A stretch of DNA of 64,000 nt, taken from Congeria kusceri. Its lineage: Eukaryota > Mollusca > Bivalvia > Myida > Dreissenidae. Position 1 is the first letter of the stretch. Each line of letters starts with the position of its first letter. The translations under genes were made by a program, and so were the position numbers. A model generated the notes under the pieces. It worked only from the letters and a program-made list of their open reading frames with translations. It was not told the origin of the DNA and made no database searches. Below are positions 50,216 to 62,363 of the stretch, piece by piece. The stretch is from the NCBI GenBank assembly GCA_027627225.1, contig CM051025.1, positions 56,298,181-56,362,180 of the forward strand. Direction: 5' to 3'.

Positions 50216-50536
50216 TATACATCCACAATATATTCCTTTATTACATAATTTATGTAGAAAACTTACTCTATTATATATAATTTATATTTAAATCATTAGT
50301 TTTCATACATGTGGGTATAATATATAGTGCCTAATTACCGTATGCATTGTTGTAATTATTTGCATGTATGCGTAACTTCCGGTGGTTTCTGGTAAGTACC
50401 TCTGAATATAATGAAATGTTACTAGTATAAGGCGTTTTTAATTTTACTGTAGCCACGCTGATACGAATCTTCACGTATTGTAAATACGCGTTGGACGAAA
50501 AACATCTCACACGTTCACTGCATTTGACACCGTTGT

Positions 50537-50646
50537 GTTAATTATTGCTACTATGGTAATCATTGTAACTATGTTAATTACTGTAACAATGCTAATTATT
50601 GTAACTATGTTAATTACTGTAACAATGCTAATTATTGTAACTATGT
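50537..50646. repeat. 36-bp tandem repeat, about three units
   Basis: Alternating TTGTAACTATGTTAATTA and CTGTAACAATGCTAATTA halves give an 18/36-bp periodicity. It lies just upstream of the mariner relic. Confidence 0.9.
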
Positions 50647-50717
50647 AACGCTAGATCCTTTATTATACACTCTATACAATAGTTCGTTTCATATTTACTC
50701 ATAATTTCACAAATACG

Positions 50718-51770
50718 AAGGGTGATCAAAAAGTTCGCGGAAATGTTCTCTCATTTCTTTATTAAACATAGAATTATGATGAAACGTGAACATGATATGG
50801 CGCATTATCTTTTATATTTAAATGAAAAAGTCCATATTTATATCTATATTGGTTAATTAATTATAGTCTCCATAGCAACCTCATCTTGGTAGATTCGGCC
50901 CAAAATATCAATTTATTCCGTAAAGTCGTTTATAATTTATGGCGTCTGGTTCACCCGTTTTAAACAATACCTCAACAAAATAAACGCTATAAATTCCGCC
51001 AATATTTAGCACGACGCTGATGACGTTTTTAAAAAAAAAATTGACGTCATTTCCGCAATCAAGCCGTGTTTTCGGTAAACGAGTTCGATATTGAACGCTG
51101 AAAAAAGATCGGCAATCAAATTTTGTGTCAAAAATAGATTTTCAAGAATAAAAACTATAAAAATATGGTGAATGCATATGGGGATGATGCACCGAAGAAG
51201 ACTGCTATTTACAAGTGGTTCAAGCGCTTCGAAGAAGGGCGGGAAAACCTTGGTGATGACTATCGCAGCGGCCGCCCAGTAACGATACGTCATCTGACGT
51301 CGCTGTCATCAAAGAGCTGCTTGACAAAGATAGACGGGTCACAATTAGAGAAATTGTAGCAAGAACTGACTTTAGTTATGGGACGATGTTTAACATCATT
51401 CACGTCCATCGCAACATGCAGACAGTGTGTGCACGTTGGATCCCCAAGATGTTAACAGGCGATCAGAAGCGAATGCGATCGGAATCATGACAACGGATAT
51501 TGAGGCGATTTGAACGAGAGGGACCCAATTTCATGGAAAGAGTCGTAACTGTTGACTAAACCTGGATAAGTTTCTATACATCTGAGACCAAGCAGCAATC
51601 TACTATGTGGAAAACAACCGGATTCCCGTCCCCGAAGAAGTTCAAACAGACTACCAAAAAGCAGGTGTTCATAATCTTCTTCGACGTCAGAGGTGTGGTG
51701 CTGGTGCATGCTGTACCCCAAGGGCAGACGGTCAACGCATTATACTACACAAAGGTGGGTTGAAGACATT
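50718..51770 (+). pseudogene. mariner-type transposon relic with broken transposase
   Basis: The left end AGGGTGATCAAAAAGTTCGC is a mariner-like terminal repeat. Downstream, the transposase pieces are AYGDDAPKKTAIYKWFKRFE and RSGRPVT (helix-turn-helix region, 51171-51285), then ELLDKDRRVTIREI in another frame (51311-51350), WIPKMLTGDQKRMR (51438-51480), VTVD-stop-TW (51547-51562, first catalytic Asp region) and FFDVRGVVLVHAVPQGQTVN (51675-51740, second Asp region). At least one frameshift and two stops are present. The 3' end and right terminal repeat are missing. Long inactive. Confidence 0.9.
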
Positions 51771-54700
51771 AATCATAACAAGATTTTTATATTGTAAAGT
51801 GTTAACCAGACTTACAATGTTATAAATTATTATACCTCACGTGACTAGCCCATGTTAAATTTCCATATACCTATCATGAAACAATTCGTAATGTCACATG
51901 CGACAGTATACTGTCACCCTCGCGTGGAGCTAAAAATAGAACAACCGTTTCACAAAACAAAACAACGTTTACCTTTAGTAATGCGAACGTCAATCCACTG
52001 CTTTTACAATTAATATCCAACAACACGCGTTTGCAATTCATTTTCAAGTATCCACAGTTGTGCAATATTTTATTTGATGCGAGCCGTGCTAACCAGAAAC
52101 GCGATTTGTTTTTGAAATCGCCATGACTGGTCAGAACGTACATTTTAAATCGTATTTTGTCTCCAAACCTGTATCCGATTATCCGTATAGCCGTTCAAAT
52201 TCAGTTCAGATATCGCCGATGCATGGTTTACTTAATTATGTATACTGTAACGCGAGTGCTTAAACAAACAAACACGACACAGCACAATCCTATGTCAGTC
52301 GAGTGAAAACTGGTTCGTGTTATTACTGCACTATTCTACTGTACAAATTTATCACGTTCATGTGTTCTGAATATCCATTAAACACTTCCCATCAACTATA
52401 ATATTTAGTTTTGTATCCAACAATAATTTTCGCCCTTATTTCGCCATGTATATTACTGATTTAAACTAACGCGCTGTAGAAACTGCCTATCGATCACGCC
52501 ATCTTTTAAGCATGACACATCTAAATATAACTGCACACTGTACTGTGGAATACAAAAGTAATAATCGCTTCATTCTTGTTTCCGCACATCATTTATGCTT
52601 GATTTATTAGAAATTGATATGTTAACATATCTGTGGTGATATGCTTTTCGCTCGCTTAGTGATTGAGTGAGGATTTCTTCATAAACCAATTTGCCACAGT
52701 CTTAACTAATGCGATGGCATTTACAATACTCTCATTTGTTTTTGTTGATAGCAACGTTGGATCTTTCATTTCAACCACATACATAATACATGTGTATCCA
52801 TTCTCATACAATACATGTGATAAATATTTAAATGGTGTGTGTCAGTTGTCCACTAAGTTATTAATTGAAGGTGTTAGGTTTTGTTACTTGTAAAAGGATT
52901 TATATGTATTTAAACATAAATAATAATAATAATAAATGACGGAAGTTTAATTATTGAATTGATGGTTTTAATTTGAAAATAAGAGAATTCCACAGATCTT
53001 TTTGTCAATTTCAAGCCGTCCGGGTTACCAGTTTCAACACAATCAAGCGTATAATTTAATTAGGTATGTTTACCAGATTACTGAACGCCATTTATTAAGT
53101 TTGTATCTCACGCTTTATGATATTTAGAATGTTTGTACTGTTGGATAGGCATTTACTGACTGACGACAGTTTTGTCCTGGAAATGATTAAGAGAGGCATT
53201 CCTTTACAATATACAATTTATAATGCTGTCCGTCGTTCCAAGCTTGCAATTGGTTTATTGGAGCTGCACAAGTTAAATGTATCCAACAGAACGGTTTTCC
53301 GTTTATTTAACAAAATACTTTTGCAATGCGTGAGTATTCGACTTTCTGAACCAGAGTTTGAAACTATCTGAATGAAACCATTATGATAGAAAATACTATC
53401 ACTTGTAAACCGGTTTTAAGTATAAGAAGCACGGTTATTTAGGTTTACAGAATGACTATACATGTATACATATTAATTTTTCTTCGCATGTAAATGATGT
53501 GCGATCACAAGTTATTCTAATGAACATATTTAATACATGGACACATTACAGGAATTGCTCTTCTTTTAAAACGACTATGTCGTGGTATTTTTAATCAAGA
53601 TATACACACATGTGGTGGTGTTGTGTGTATTATCTGTTATTTACCCTTTCTAAGACAGAAAATCGCAGGCAAAACATCAACAACAATGCATTGTACTAAT
53701 TTATTTTAAAACACATTGCCTTTAACCGGAAATCCCTCACACCCATGCACGTGAGGTAAAGCATCGGTAAGTTTCATGTTCAAGGAGAAGTGTAATTAAA
53801 TTTTAATTCCCAAATGAAAAGTTGAAGCGGGACCGATTGTGATTATGCCAATTTAATCAGGAGTAATATTAGGGATAATATGGGATAGAAACTGTGATGA
53901 GACGCTATAGTGTGATTTGCCCAATATTTTAATACATCTAGCCCACAGAATTTGAGACGCGTTAGAAAGAAATAAAAGAAAACAACATAGAGAGCTTCAA
54001 ATATGATATACTAGTAATTACAGTCTGGGCTGGTAATACCTTTTCACACAGAAACATATATACGTTCACTCGAATTTGTTTGTTGAATAATAGCTTCTTA
54101 TTTATTGTTATTTGTCTGACTTTCATTGTCATTCATTTTCTTAAGGCTTAACATTATTTACAAGGTGATGTGTTATCCGATATAAATATGAATAGGATAA
54201 GACTGTTTCAGCGTAAGGTTTTTGCCGAAGTCGTGGTCGTTTGTTTGGCAGCGGGAAGCACACAGTGGCTATTCTATATATAACATGTATGTGTTTTTGT
54301 AAATTTCGTATAGCGTAGATGATCTGTGTTTTCAAACAAACCCAATAATGACGGTAACCATTATTTTTAGTTCCTGGTCTATGTTTTTGTCAAGTTTCTG
54401 AAATAACAAAAACAAACGAACTATGTGTTCGAACAAAAAATATTTGGTTAATGTTGACTTTAAATCATCTAGTAATTTTTTTTTTTTAACAATTAACAGC
54501 TTAAATTGTTTCCGCTTAAATACTTCAAATATGTTCAACTTTACATGTACAACGAATTAGTAGAACTTTTGTCAAGACGGTCTCGACACAATTACTAACT
54601 TGTAAATTTCAAATTTGGTTTGATCGTTGAACGTTAGAGCTCAATTATGCGGGTTTTCATATTTCATGATGAATACAGCAAATTCCAATATGATGATGTG

Positions 54701-55784
54701 ATCTATGTCGATACGAATAATTCGGCAGTTGTTGTTCTTTCGCTTCGGATATGCAGACGACGCGAATACTGCCACGTGGTGTCGCTTATTTACGCCAGCA
54801 TTTTATTCAGTTCCGTTCGACCTTATATGTAAATGGTAAAACAACTTATTGACGGAATCATGGAAAAAGATAACGATGCGTTAATTATGCAGCGCTCTCC
54901 ATTTTATATACATAATACTTGTGTCTCTGCAGCTATGTGATAATTGTAAAAACATGTAGGTATCTGTGGCAAAGGTCATGTTTTGCAGTTACGTGAGGAT
55001 AAATTTAAGATGCTGACTGTATTGTGTCTTAATGCCAAAATATAAGGTGTGATAACTCAGAGTATCCGATTAAATTAACACCAAGACGTCATTTAGAATA
55101 ATATTTTCTGCGGTTCATAAAATAATAATCGCATATTTGTATATGGTATTGTATTGTACCCGTTTGGGTTCTCTACGTTTATTAATTAGGGCTTTGTTCG
55201 AGTGTTTTATGTTCACTGATAACAAACAGAAGCTATGATTAAATTTAACATTGAGATTACCATAACACAATTAGTTGTTATAATGAATTTATGATTATGT
55301 GGTGAGTGTTCTGATAGCGTCTATACATTTTGCAACATTTGTCAAATATTTCAACTTGTCAAGTGGTAAACAATAGTCAATTATTTGTAAGTTTATGTTA
55401 CATAGTGGAATGAGTTTGAAGTGCATAAATGCTGCTTACTTATCATCGTACTAACACTCGTGCATTTGCTACAAGCGTTTATTGTAATTTTGCTTAGGTC
55501 GACCTTGATCTGTGATTTGTACTCTATGATGCTAGGTCTTGAAATCTTGTCAACAAGAAGGGCATTAGCTGATAATTGTATTTACTTCATTTCATCGTGC
55601 CTCAGAAAGTTGCAGTTCTGTTGCTCTGTTGAACATTTAACCAATGATTAATTAAATTGTAATTCAATTGAATTAATATTCTCTTTATTTTATTATTTAT
55701 TAATTTGAATTGGAATGCTATGGGGTTAAAGCTTATTTACAAGTGCGTGTTTTGTGATCAATTCTGTGCTAAGTGTAAGGGTTC
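51771..55784. other. AT-rich intergenic region, no gene seen
   Basis: The short frames here (for example 53117-53371 and 54647-54832) have no recognisable motif, no splice-linked partner and no codon pattern like the real genes. I saw no tRNA, rRNA or clear mobile element. Confidence 0.55.
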
Positions 55785-55985
55785 GGCATGCCTTTAAACC
55801 AGTTTAACCCCCCAATGCTTTGCATTGACCGTTCCAAGGCGGTGACCCCAGTTTTAATCATTTTTATGTTTTGTGTTGTGTTGTATGTATTATCCTGTAT
55901 TGTATAGGCAATTAATCACCTGCTTCAAATAAAGGACCAGCGGATGGCAATAAGGGTTTCTCTCCTGATGATGCCTCTGAGTTTC
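55785..55985 (+). repeat. dispersed repeat, LINE-3'-end-like
   Basis: GGCATGCCTTTAAACCAGTT, CCAATGCTTTGCATTGACCG and CAATTAATCACCTGC, then TCAAATAAAGGACC and TCTCTCCTG. The last part also occurs at 43.97-44.04 kb (GGCAATTGGTCACTTGCC, AATAAAAGACC, TCTCTCCTG). It ends like a transcript 3' end with an AATAAA signal. The family is not identified. Confidence 0.5.
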
Positions 55986-56159
55986 ATTATCTCTATATAT
56001 GTTAGGTACGGTGTGATTTCCATTTGTATGCATGAAATTGGTTGGTATCAATAACTGAGGTATGCATGATAATTATATTTTTATGTTTTGCACACGAACA
56101 TTCTTGAAGATACGTACATATTAAAATATAGTTTCATGGCTGACACTATTTGTTTCGGA

Positions 56160-56470
56160 TTGAGACAACGTTACATGTAATGACTTAAAATAATTAACAT
56201 GATCTTTATGCACAATTTAATGTGTACAAAGGAAAATATTATCCACACAATGATTTAGAGTTTTTTTTTTATATGTTTTGCTTGTTCGTTTTCTCAATCT
56301 GTATCATATGTTAAATAAGTCACAATAACATCGATTTTAATCATCCAGAAAGAAATGTCCCACGTAACAGTAAAGTTGTTCCCCAACTGCCGTGTTTCCC
56401 AGTTGCCTGTCGAACCACGAATGGTTTTAGAAGATCGCAGAGACTGTAAGCATGTACAAAAAGCAGTTTG
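56160..56470 (-). repeat. inverted copy IV of the RG-P/S-TGN family
   Basis: Read on the minus strand it matches 58790-59070 closely. Shared blocks are GACTTATTTAACATATGATA, GATTGAGAAAACGAACAAGC, AAAACATATAAAAA and AAGTCATTACATGTAAC. One frame of the start reads RGSTGNWETRQLGNNFTVTW; a stop follows later in the frame. Relation to 43.6, 46.7 and 49.1 kb is weaker but visible (TCTAAAACC, GG-CGACAGGCAA-TGG). Confidence 0.7.
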
Positions 56471-57247
56471 TTAAAAACTAGCATACAACTCCATTTCAAG
56501 CGGGGCATCTTATTCTGCATAGTACACACCTTAGACGAAACAGTGCCTCATCAGCTAAATATGTTCGAGGTAAATTACCGCGAGTTGGCAAACGCAAATC
56601 ATTTTACATCGTGAGCTTAAAATATATATTATCAACACATGTAAATATATCTGAATAGTGTTACAGCTGGTGTTTACTACCAATCTATCTATAACCGAAT
56701 TGACATCCACCTTTACAAGAATACCAGCACTAACTGGTCCTGTGTATGACCTACATTGGGCAAATATATGTTTATACAAGTAAACCATACCGTTGAGTTA
56801 GATGTTTTGTTCACCAATATGGTTAATATGTTAATGGATTTGCAACAATGTGTTGTAAGCGGCAATGAAAATCCTATTAATTGTTAATAAATTGTGAAAA
56901 TTGTTGATATGGTGGGAGATTAGTGTATTTATTATGTAGATTCCGAACCAACGGCACGCGTGTTATGAATTTTTGGAAAATATTATAATAAATAAAAATC
57001 AAATAATCAAATGCTAGCTAATACAATGTCTGCAAGTACCTGTAAATGAGATGCCAAGATAACACGATTATGTGTTAAAATCATTTTAATTGGATTATCT
57101 CGAATGTATTTTCTGAAATATGATCTATACATTTCTCTTCACATTAAGATATCGCAAAGATGATTTAAATATTAAATATAGTGCATGAAGCTATCACATC
57201 TCCTTATGTTTTATATTCTGACCATTCCCTGTAAAGTTTATCAGGAT

Positions 57248-57248
<1 letters not shown>

Positions 57249-57285
<37 letters not shown>
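57249..57285. repeat. (GT)n microsatellite
   Basis: About 18 GT units without interruption. Confidence 0.97.
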
Positions 57286-57287
<2 letters not shown>

Positions 57288-57370
57288 CGTATTCGGCACC
57301 GCGTAATTTTTAAGTGAGGCATTTGCATCAAGTAATCAATCTGGCCGTTTAAAAGCACATTTTACTGGAC
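57286..57370. repeat. inner block of the 56-59 kb inverted duplication
   Basis: AACGTATTCGGCACCGCGTA then ATTTTTAAGTGAGGCATTTG. The reverse complement occurs at 58556-58632 with few changes. It pairs with the outer arms at 56.2-56.5 and 58.8-59.1 kb to make a nested inverted layout centred near 57.9 kb. Confidence 0.75.
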
Positions 57371-58789
57371 ATTTGAAGATTCGTCTAGCTGGTAGGTGGG
57401 TTTTAATATTATTTTCGAGAATTTAAAAGTGCCTATTGTGTGGCCCTGTGATTTAACTACACTCGGCTTTTTATTTCAACTTCGTAGCTACTAGAAATAA
57501 AAAAATATTGAAGTCATTATGAACCACGATGTTTGTTTACATTTTAGAAAACGGTTTATTTTCACTGGTTTATAAGACACTATAAGAGGTTGCTGTATAT
57601 AGCATCGATGTTTGAATATGGAAAAATAATCATATTTAGACTTTGTTTTGCATTTGCACCACATCTTGGGCTTATACGGCCAAGAACAAACTGGTTTATG
57701 CACATTTTGGTTTCCATTAATAGGTTTGTGCCCATGAGTGCACAGAGTAATAGGAATGACGTGAAGATACTCGTAGTTTGATTGTTTTGCACATTAAAAA
57801 AAATTTGTTTCTGTTTTCATTTTATTGATAAATTATAAACAATAATTTTTGAAATGTTACAAAAACAGTTTTATGAAATATGTTTCTTAAAAAAGCACAA
57901 TATATAAAGCCTTTTCAGTTTTTTGTCTCCGTTTGCAAGACCAAATTTATATTTGATAAGTTAGCGAATTATTTATCATTTATTTTCATCGAGACATTAC
58001 GATTAAAAAAATAGTTCACTAACATTATACAGAGAAGGTCTTAAAAGACAAAGAGGGCCACGCAGACATGTTTGAAACGTGCTTTGTTTTTCACCCGACC
58101 TAGCGCTAAGCGAACCAGAGTATTCACACCGGCAAATCTATAGAGAAAAGGGTTCTTTCATTATTTTCGCCATCAAGTATGATGTTTGTAAGTCGCGAAA
58201 GTAATGAATCGGCTACACTTTCACATCGGTCAAAATGACATGTGATTTAGATCCATGTTTTTTTTGTCAAATATGGTTCTTGTTAACAGAATCTGTAAAC
58301 ATGTACTACCGTTTTGCGAACATATTTACTTAAAATGTATTAGTAACGTTGAAAACGGTGTATAAGTTTACACTGATATTCAACAACAATAAAAAAAACA
58401 ATAATACAACTGTCTTTATTTGTAATAATCAAATCAATTGTACAAAGAATAAAAGCAGACATATCACAAAAAACAGTTTGTTAATTTAAATGTGATAAAT
58501 ATGACATTGTATTTACTTTTATACATATTACTCTGTGCACACATGAGCATAATGAGCATTTGGACGGCCATATTGTTTGCTCGATGCAAATGTCTCACTT
58601 AAGAATTACGCGGTGCCGAATACGTTAATTTGCCCTGTTTATGAAACATATGCTATTTTGTTTTGACAAATGTAGTCGCATGTTCAAACAGACCGTGACA
58701 CACTCATGCCTTCGAAGTAAATTGCGAGTGTAGTTCTAATTAAACTAGATTTACTGGTATTTGTCACTAGTTCCTACTTTTTTTCCACA

Positions 58790-59080
58790 TGTTTACAGAC
58801 TCTGCGATCATCTAAACCCATTCGTTGTTCGACAGGCAATTGGGAAACACTGATTAAAAGCGATGTAATGGTGACTTATTTAACATATGATAAAGATTGA
58901 GAAAACGAACAAGCAAAACATATAAAAACCTCTAAATCTTTTTGTAGAAAATATTTTCATTTGTACACATTAAATAATGCATAAAATAATGTTAATTGTT
59001 TTAAGTCATTACATGTAACAATATATTTAACAACGTTGTACCAATCCGAAACAAAGTGTCAGCCATGTAAACTGTTTATC
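58790..59080 (+). repeat. copy V of the RG-P/S-TGN family
   Basis: The plus-strand partner of 56160-56470. One frame reads RCSTGNWETLIKSD, then a stop and ENEQAKHIKTSKSF. The stop inside the frame and the absence of an ATG argue against a working gene. Confidence 0.7.
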
Positions 59081-59386
59081 AAAACTAGTTAACATATCTG
59101 AATATTGTTAAACCATGCTGATCTCTCCGAAATGGCAAACACATGTATTACGTGTTGTGCTTCATAGCATGTGCATGTAACTGTAATGTAAACACGTCAT
59201 TCGTTATGCGTACTGAAAGTACAAGAACAAAAATATCTCCCTCTAAATGGTCAGGGGCGGGTCCAGGATTTTGGGTTAGGGGGGCGTAAACTTTTGATCG
59301 CGCAGTTATAATCCCTTTATGTTGAATGTGGGTCTGCAGTGATCAGCTACATATCCGTATCAAATATATAGGATATATCTTTGCAC

Positions 59387-59436
59387 ATCATTATCATCAA
59401 CATCATCGTTATCATCATCATCATCATCGTCATCAT
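59387..59436. repeat. (ATC)n microsatellite
   Basis: Imperfect ATC/TCA trinucleotide run. The Asp-rich frame on the minus strand is a by-product. Confidence 0.95.
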
Positions 59437-61062
59437 AACCAAATGCACTTTGTTTCACTGAATAAATTAATAATTCACCATATGTTCGAAAGACATGTTG
59501 GTCCATCTGTATGTCATAACCTGCTTTGGCAGTAAGTTGTCCTTGTTTGATGTGCCTATCCACTAAATTGTAGATAACATTTATCGTTATATAAATCAGG
59601 AACATCTGTAAACATATAAAATCCGTAAATTCAAACACACACGCATCGATCGTTTTTGTTTTATTCATTTACCAAATTGTAATGGTCTCTTTTGGAACTA
59701 AACTATTTATTGTAACAAAGCTGTTTAAACTCAAAATTAGTCATTGATTTGACTTGAATTTTGACTTTAAATCATAATTATTCGAAACGTATTAATGTCT
59801 TTTTTGAGGTATCCTGTGCCAACGGTCACGGGTGTATTGCATCTAACATGTTTATCTAATATAGCAATTTAGTAAAGAAAACAATATCATCCACAAATAA
59901 AGGTAAATATATATATATATCCCATTTGTTGTTTTGGTATACCGGTCTGTGTATTAGCATAGTAAAAGAATTATGTGCTTAGTATTAATCACTTTCCTGT
60001 CAGGTCACTTTGCATTTTTTTGTCCTGCAAATGTAGTGTAACCTATGAAATGTGCTAGACAAAAGACTCTTCGGGATGTCTTCAAGACTGACTTTACAGT
60101 AGATTAGTACTGAATTATGCTCCCATAATTGCTCATTATTCAGTTAATCGAGTGATGCATATAACATACCTCGTCAATAATTACATTAGTATGTATTACC
60201 AATCATCCCTTGCGTACGTGTTGTGTATTCCCAATCATCCGTTGCGTACATGTAGTACAGGAATAATAGTGCTCGTTTGAAAGCTCTATATACTGTACAC
60301 GCTATTTAGCGGGATAGAGTTGTAGTGTGTCACGCGGTGCATATATGTGTGGGTTGATAGCTGAAAGATAAAGCATCAAATGCTGCTACCATCTCCATCA
60401 TCAGGTGGGGACGTATTCATCGGCCGTTTCGGCGCTACCAACAACGCCATCATATGGTGCGAGGACTAGCCAAGTTCTACTCTGGAGATGGTAGGCTTGC
60501 GCTATCACTGCTTCATCTGCCTGGAAGCAAAAGCTGCCTAATTCTCTGCCTTGCGGCCTCCTATCCATGATTCTTCTCGCTTCGCCAGATCCACAATGAT
60601 ATTGCCTTTTTTCGTGACTGTCCAGTCACTCCAAGGCTGCCGATATAAACATTGTCCAATATATTAAAAACATGTAATGTACCAATAATGAACGTGATTC
60701 TTTCCTCTGCCTGTGTACATACAGCGCAAAAGCAGAATTACCTATTCGACATAGTCACTCCAAAAGCTTTAATGTTTTAGCGCGGTTTTCAATTTCTAGG
60801 TAGGAATTAGATTAGCATATTGTCATTGTTAATTTACTTTACATATTATTTTTAATGTCCTATTGTTTTCGTATTTGGTATTATATTTTATTAAGACTGA
60901 ACATAATTAGAATATCATTTTTTTTTCTAACCGAATCTATGTTGACGTTTACCTAATTAGTTTCATTTGGACCGAATGCAATACATGGAATTTTATTGGT
61001 ATTCACAGAAAACTCCCGGTTTCTAACATTAACAGTGTACATGTACTCAACAAATTATATTA
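59437..61062. other. intergenic region with one GC-richer patch
   Basis: No gene is supported. The patch at about 60380-60640 is richer in G and C than its surroundings. It carries a short imperfect inverted pair (CTACCATCTCCATC at 60384 and GGAGATGGTAGG at 60483). Frames there are short and without known motifs; a decayed exon or an unknown repeat is possible. Confidence 0.4.
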
Positions 61063-61319
61063 GGCGCGCCGTGGGAAAACCGGACTTAATGCATGTGCGT
61101 AAAGTGTCGTCCTGGATCAGCCTGAGCAGTCCTCACAGGCTGATCCGTGACGACACTTTCCGCCTACAGGGGATTAATGTTTAGAAGCGACTTCATTGAA
61201 AGAGAAACTACCATAAAAGAGGAAAGTGCCGTCCTGGATTAGCCTGTGCGGACTGCACATGCTAATCCGGGACGACACTTTACGCACATGCATTAAGCCC
61301 GGTTTTCCCACGACGCGCC
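61063..61319. mobile_element. full-length palindromic MITE
   Basis: The outer inverted repeats, GGCGCGCCGTGGGAAAACCG on the left and CGGTTTTCCCACGACGCGCC on the right, extend through TTAATGCATGTGCGTAAAGT and GTCGTCC over about 60 bp. A second inner pair (GATCAGCCTGAGCAGTCC, CCTCACAGGCTGATC) makes each arm a hairpin as well. Flanks are TTA and TAA-like. It is 257 bp long with no coding capacity. Related ends are at 29117-29729 and 47658. Confidence 0.88.
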
Positions 61320-62184
61320 TCTAATTATTATGTATTATGTATTCTAGAGTCATTTTGCGTGATGAGGGCTCATATTCGTCCACCCATTCTTAGACTTAAT
61401 AATAGAGAATGGACTTAACGGTAGTCTGAATAACATCTTGTGTTTGCAAATATGGTGTATTACTGTTGCGAATGTCATTAACAAATCGTTTTACGTAAAC
61501 AATGCAACTATTAGATTTAATGAATACCAAGTAAACTAAACAATAACGGCCTTTTCAGAAAAGAAAAGTGTTAAGATGGTCTTTATTTTTATGTCTAAAC
61601 TCTAAGAATAGGTTGGTGAATATGGTCCCCGTTCTAGAAAAGTGCAACGTCTTTTATCGCAGCGTTTAATAAAACTGTCGCCGAAAATACAATGATAAAT
61701 GTGAATAATTATATCATTCAGCCCTGTCATCTTATATAAGTGTTGTCGTTTGACTAGTTGGTCAAAGGAAGATCACATACAGTGTTGGCTGAATTCCCAT
61801 GATTCAGAAGATAACGTGATCATCGTTACAGCGGATGTAAAATAGTTAGTGAATGAATCATTGATCAATTATTTATTTTATGATAACACATACAAGAAAA
61901 GTTGACTATGGACATTTCAGAGGTAAAGTGACGCAGGTCGTTTAATACAACTGTGTTCAACATCATTCTCTAACATCAACAAAATAAAGTACAGTATCAG
62001 ATGCGCATGTTTATGAAATATGATCATGATATGATAGATAACCATTCACATTGTGTATGTATAGATCTACGGATATAATACACTATATATAAATTTCAAT
62101 GACTTAAAGAAAAAAATACAAGATAATAATTGGAAACAAACGGAATGTCAGTAGACAAACTACAGAAAAGCAATGATGACGAAG
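61320..62184. other. region downstream of the GPCR gene, no gene seen
   Basis: AT-rich, without supported exon or RNA gene. It probably includes distal 3' sequence of the minus-strand GPCR. Confidence 0.5.
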
Positions 62185-62358
62185 AAAATGATAATAATAA
62201 TAATAATAATATTGATAATAATAATAATAATAATAATTATATAATAATGATTTTTATTATATAATAATTATAATAATAATGATGATGATGATGATGATGA
62301 TGATAATAATACTAAGTATTATTAATAATATTTTTTTAATGTTGTTGTTGTTGTTATT
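62185..62358. repeat. (AAT)n/(GAT)n/(TTG)n microsatellite next to the GPCR stop
   Basis: AATAAT runs, an ATTATATAATAAT block, GATGATGATG and GTTGTTGTTG, ending within about 6 bases of the GPCR stop codon. It therefore forms the start of that gene's 3' UTR. An AATAAA reads on the minus strand at about 62252-62257. Confidence 0.95.
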
Positions 62359-62363
62359 ATTAA

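Noticed and set aside
53117..53371. 84-aa ORF
   Set aside because: No domain, no splice context and AT-rich composition like the surrounding non-coding DNA.
59360..59668. Frame with an Asp-rich run on the minus strand
   Set aside because: The run is the (ATC)n microsatellite. The rest shows no domain.
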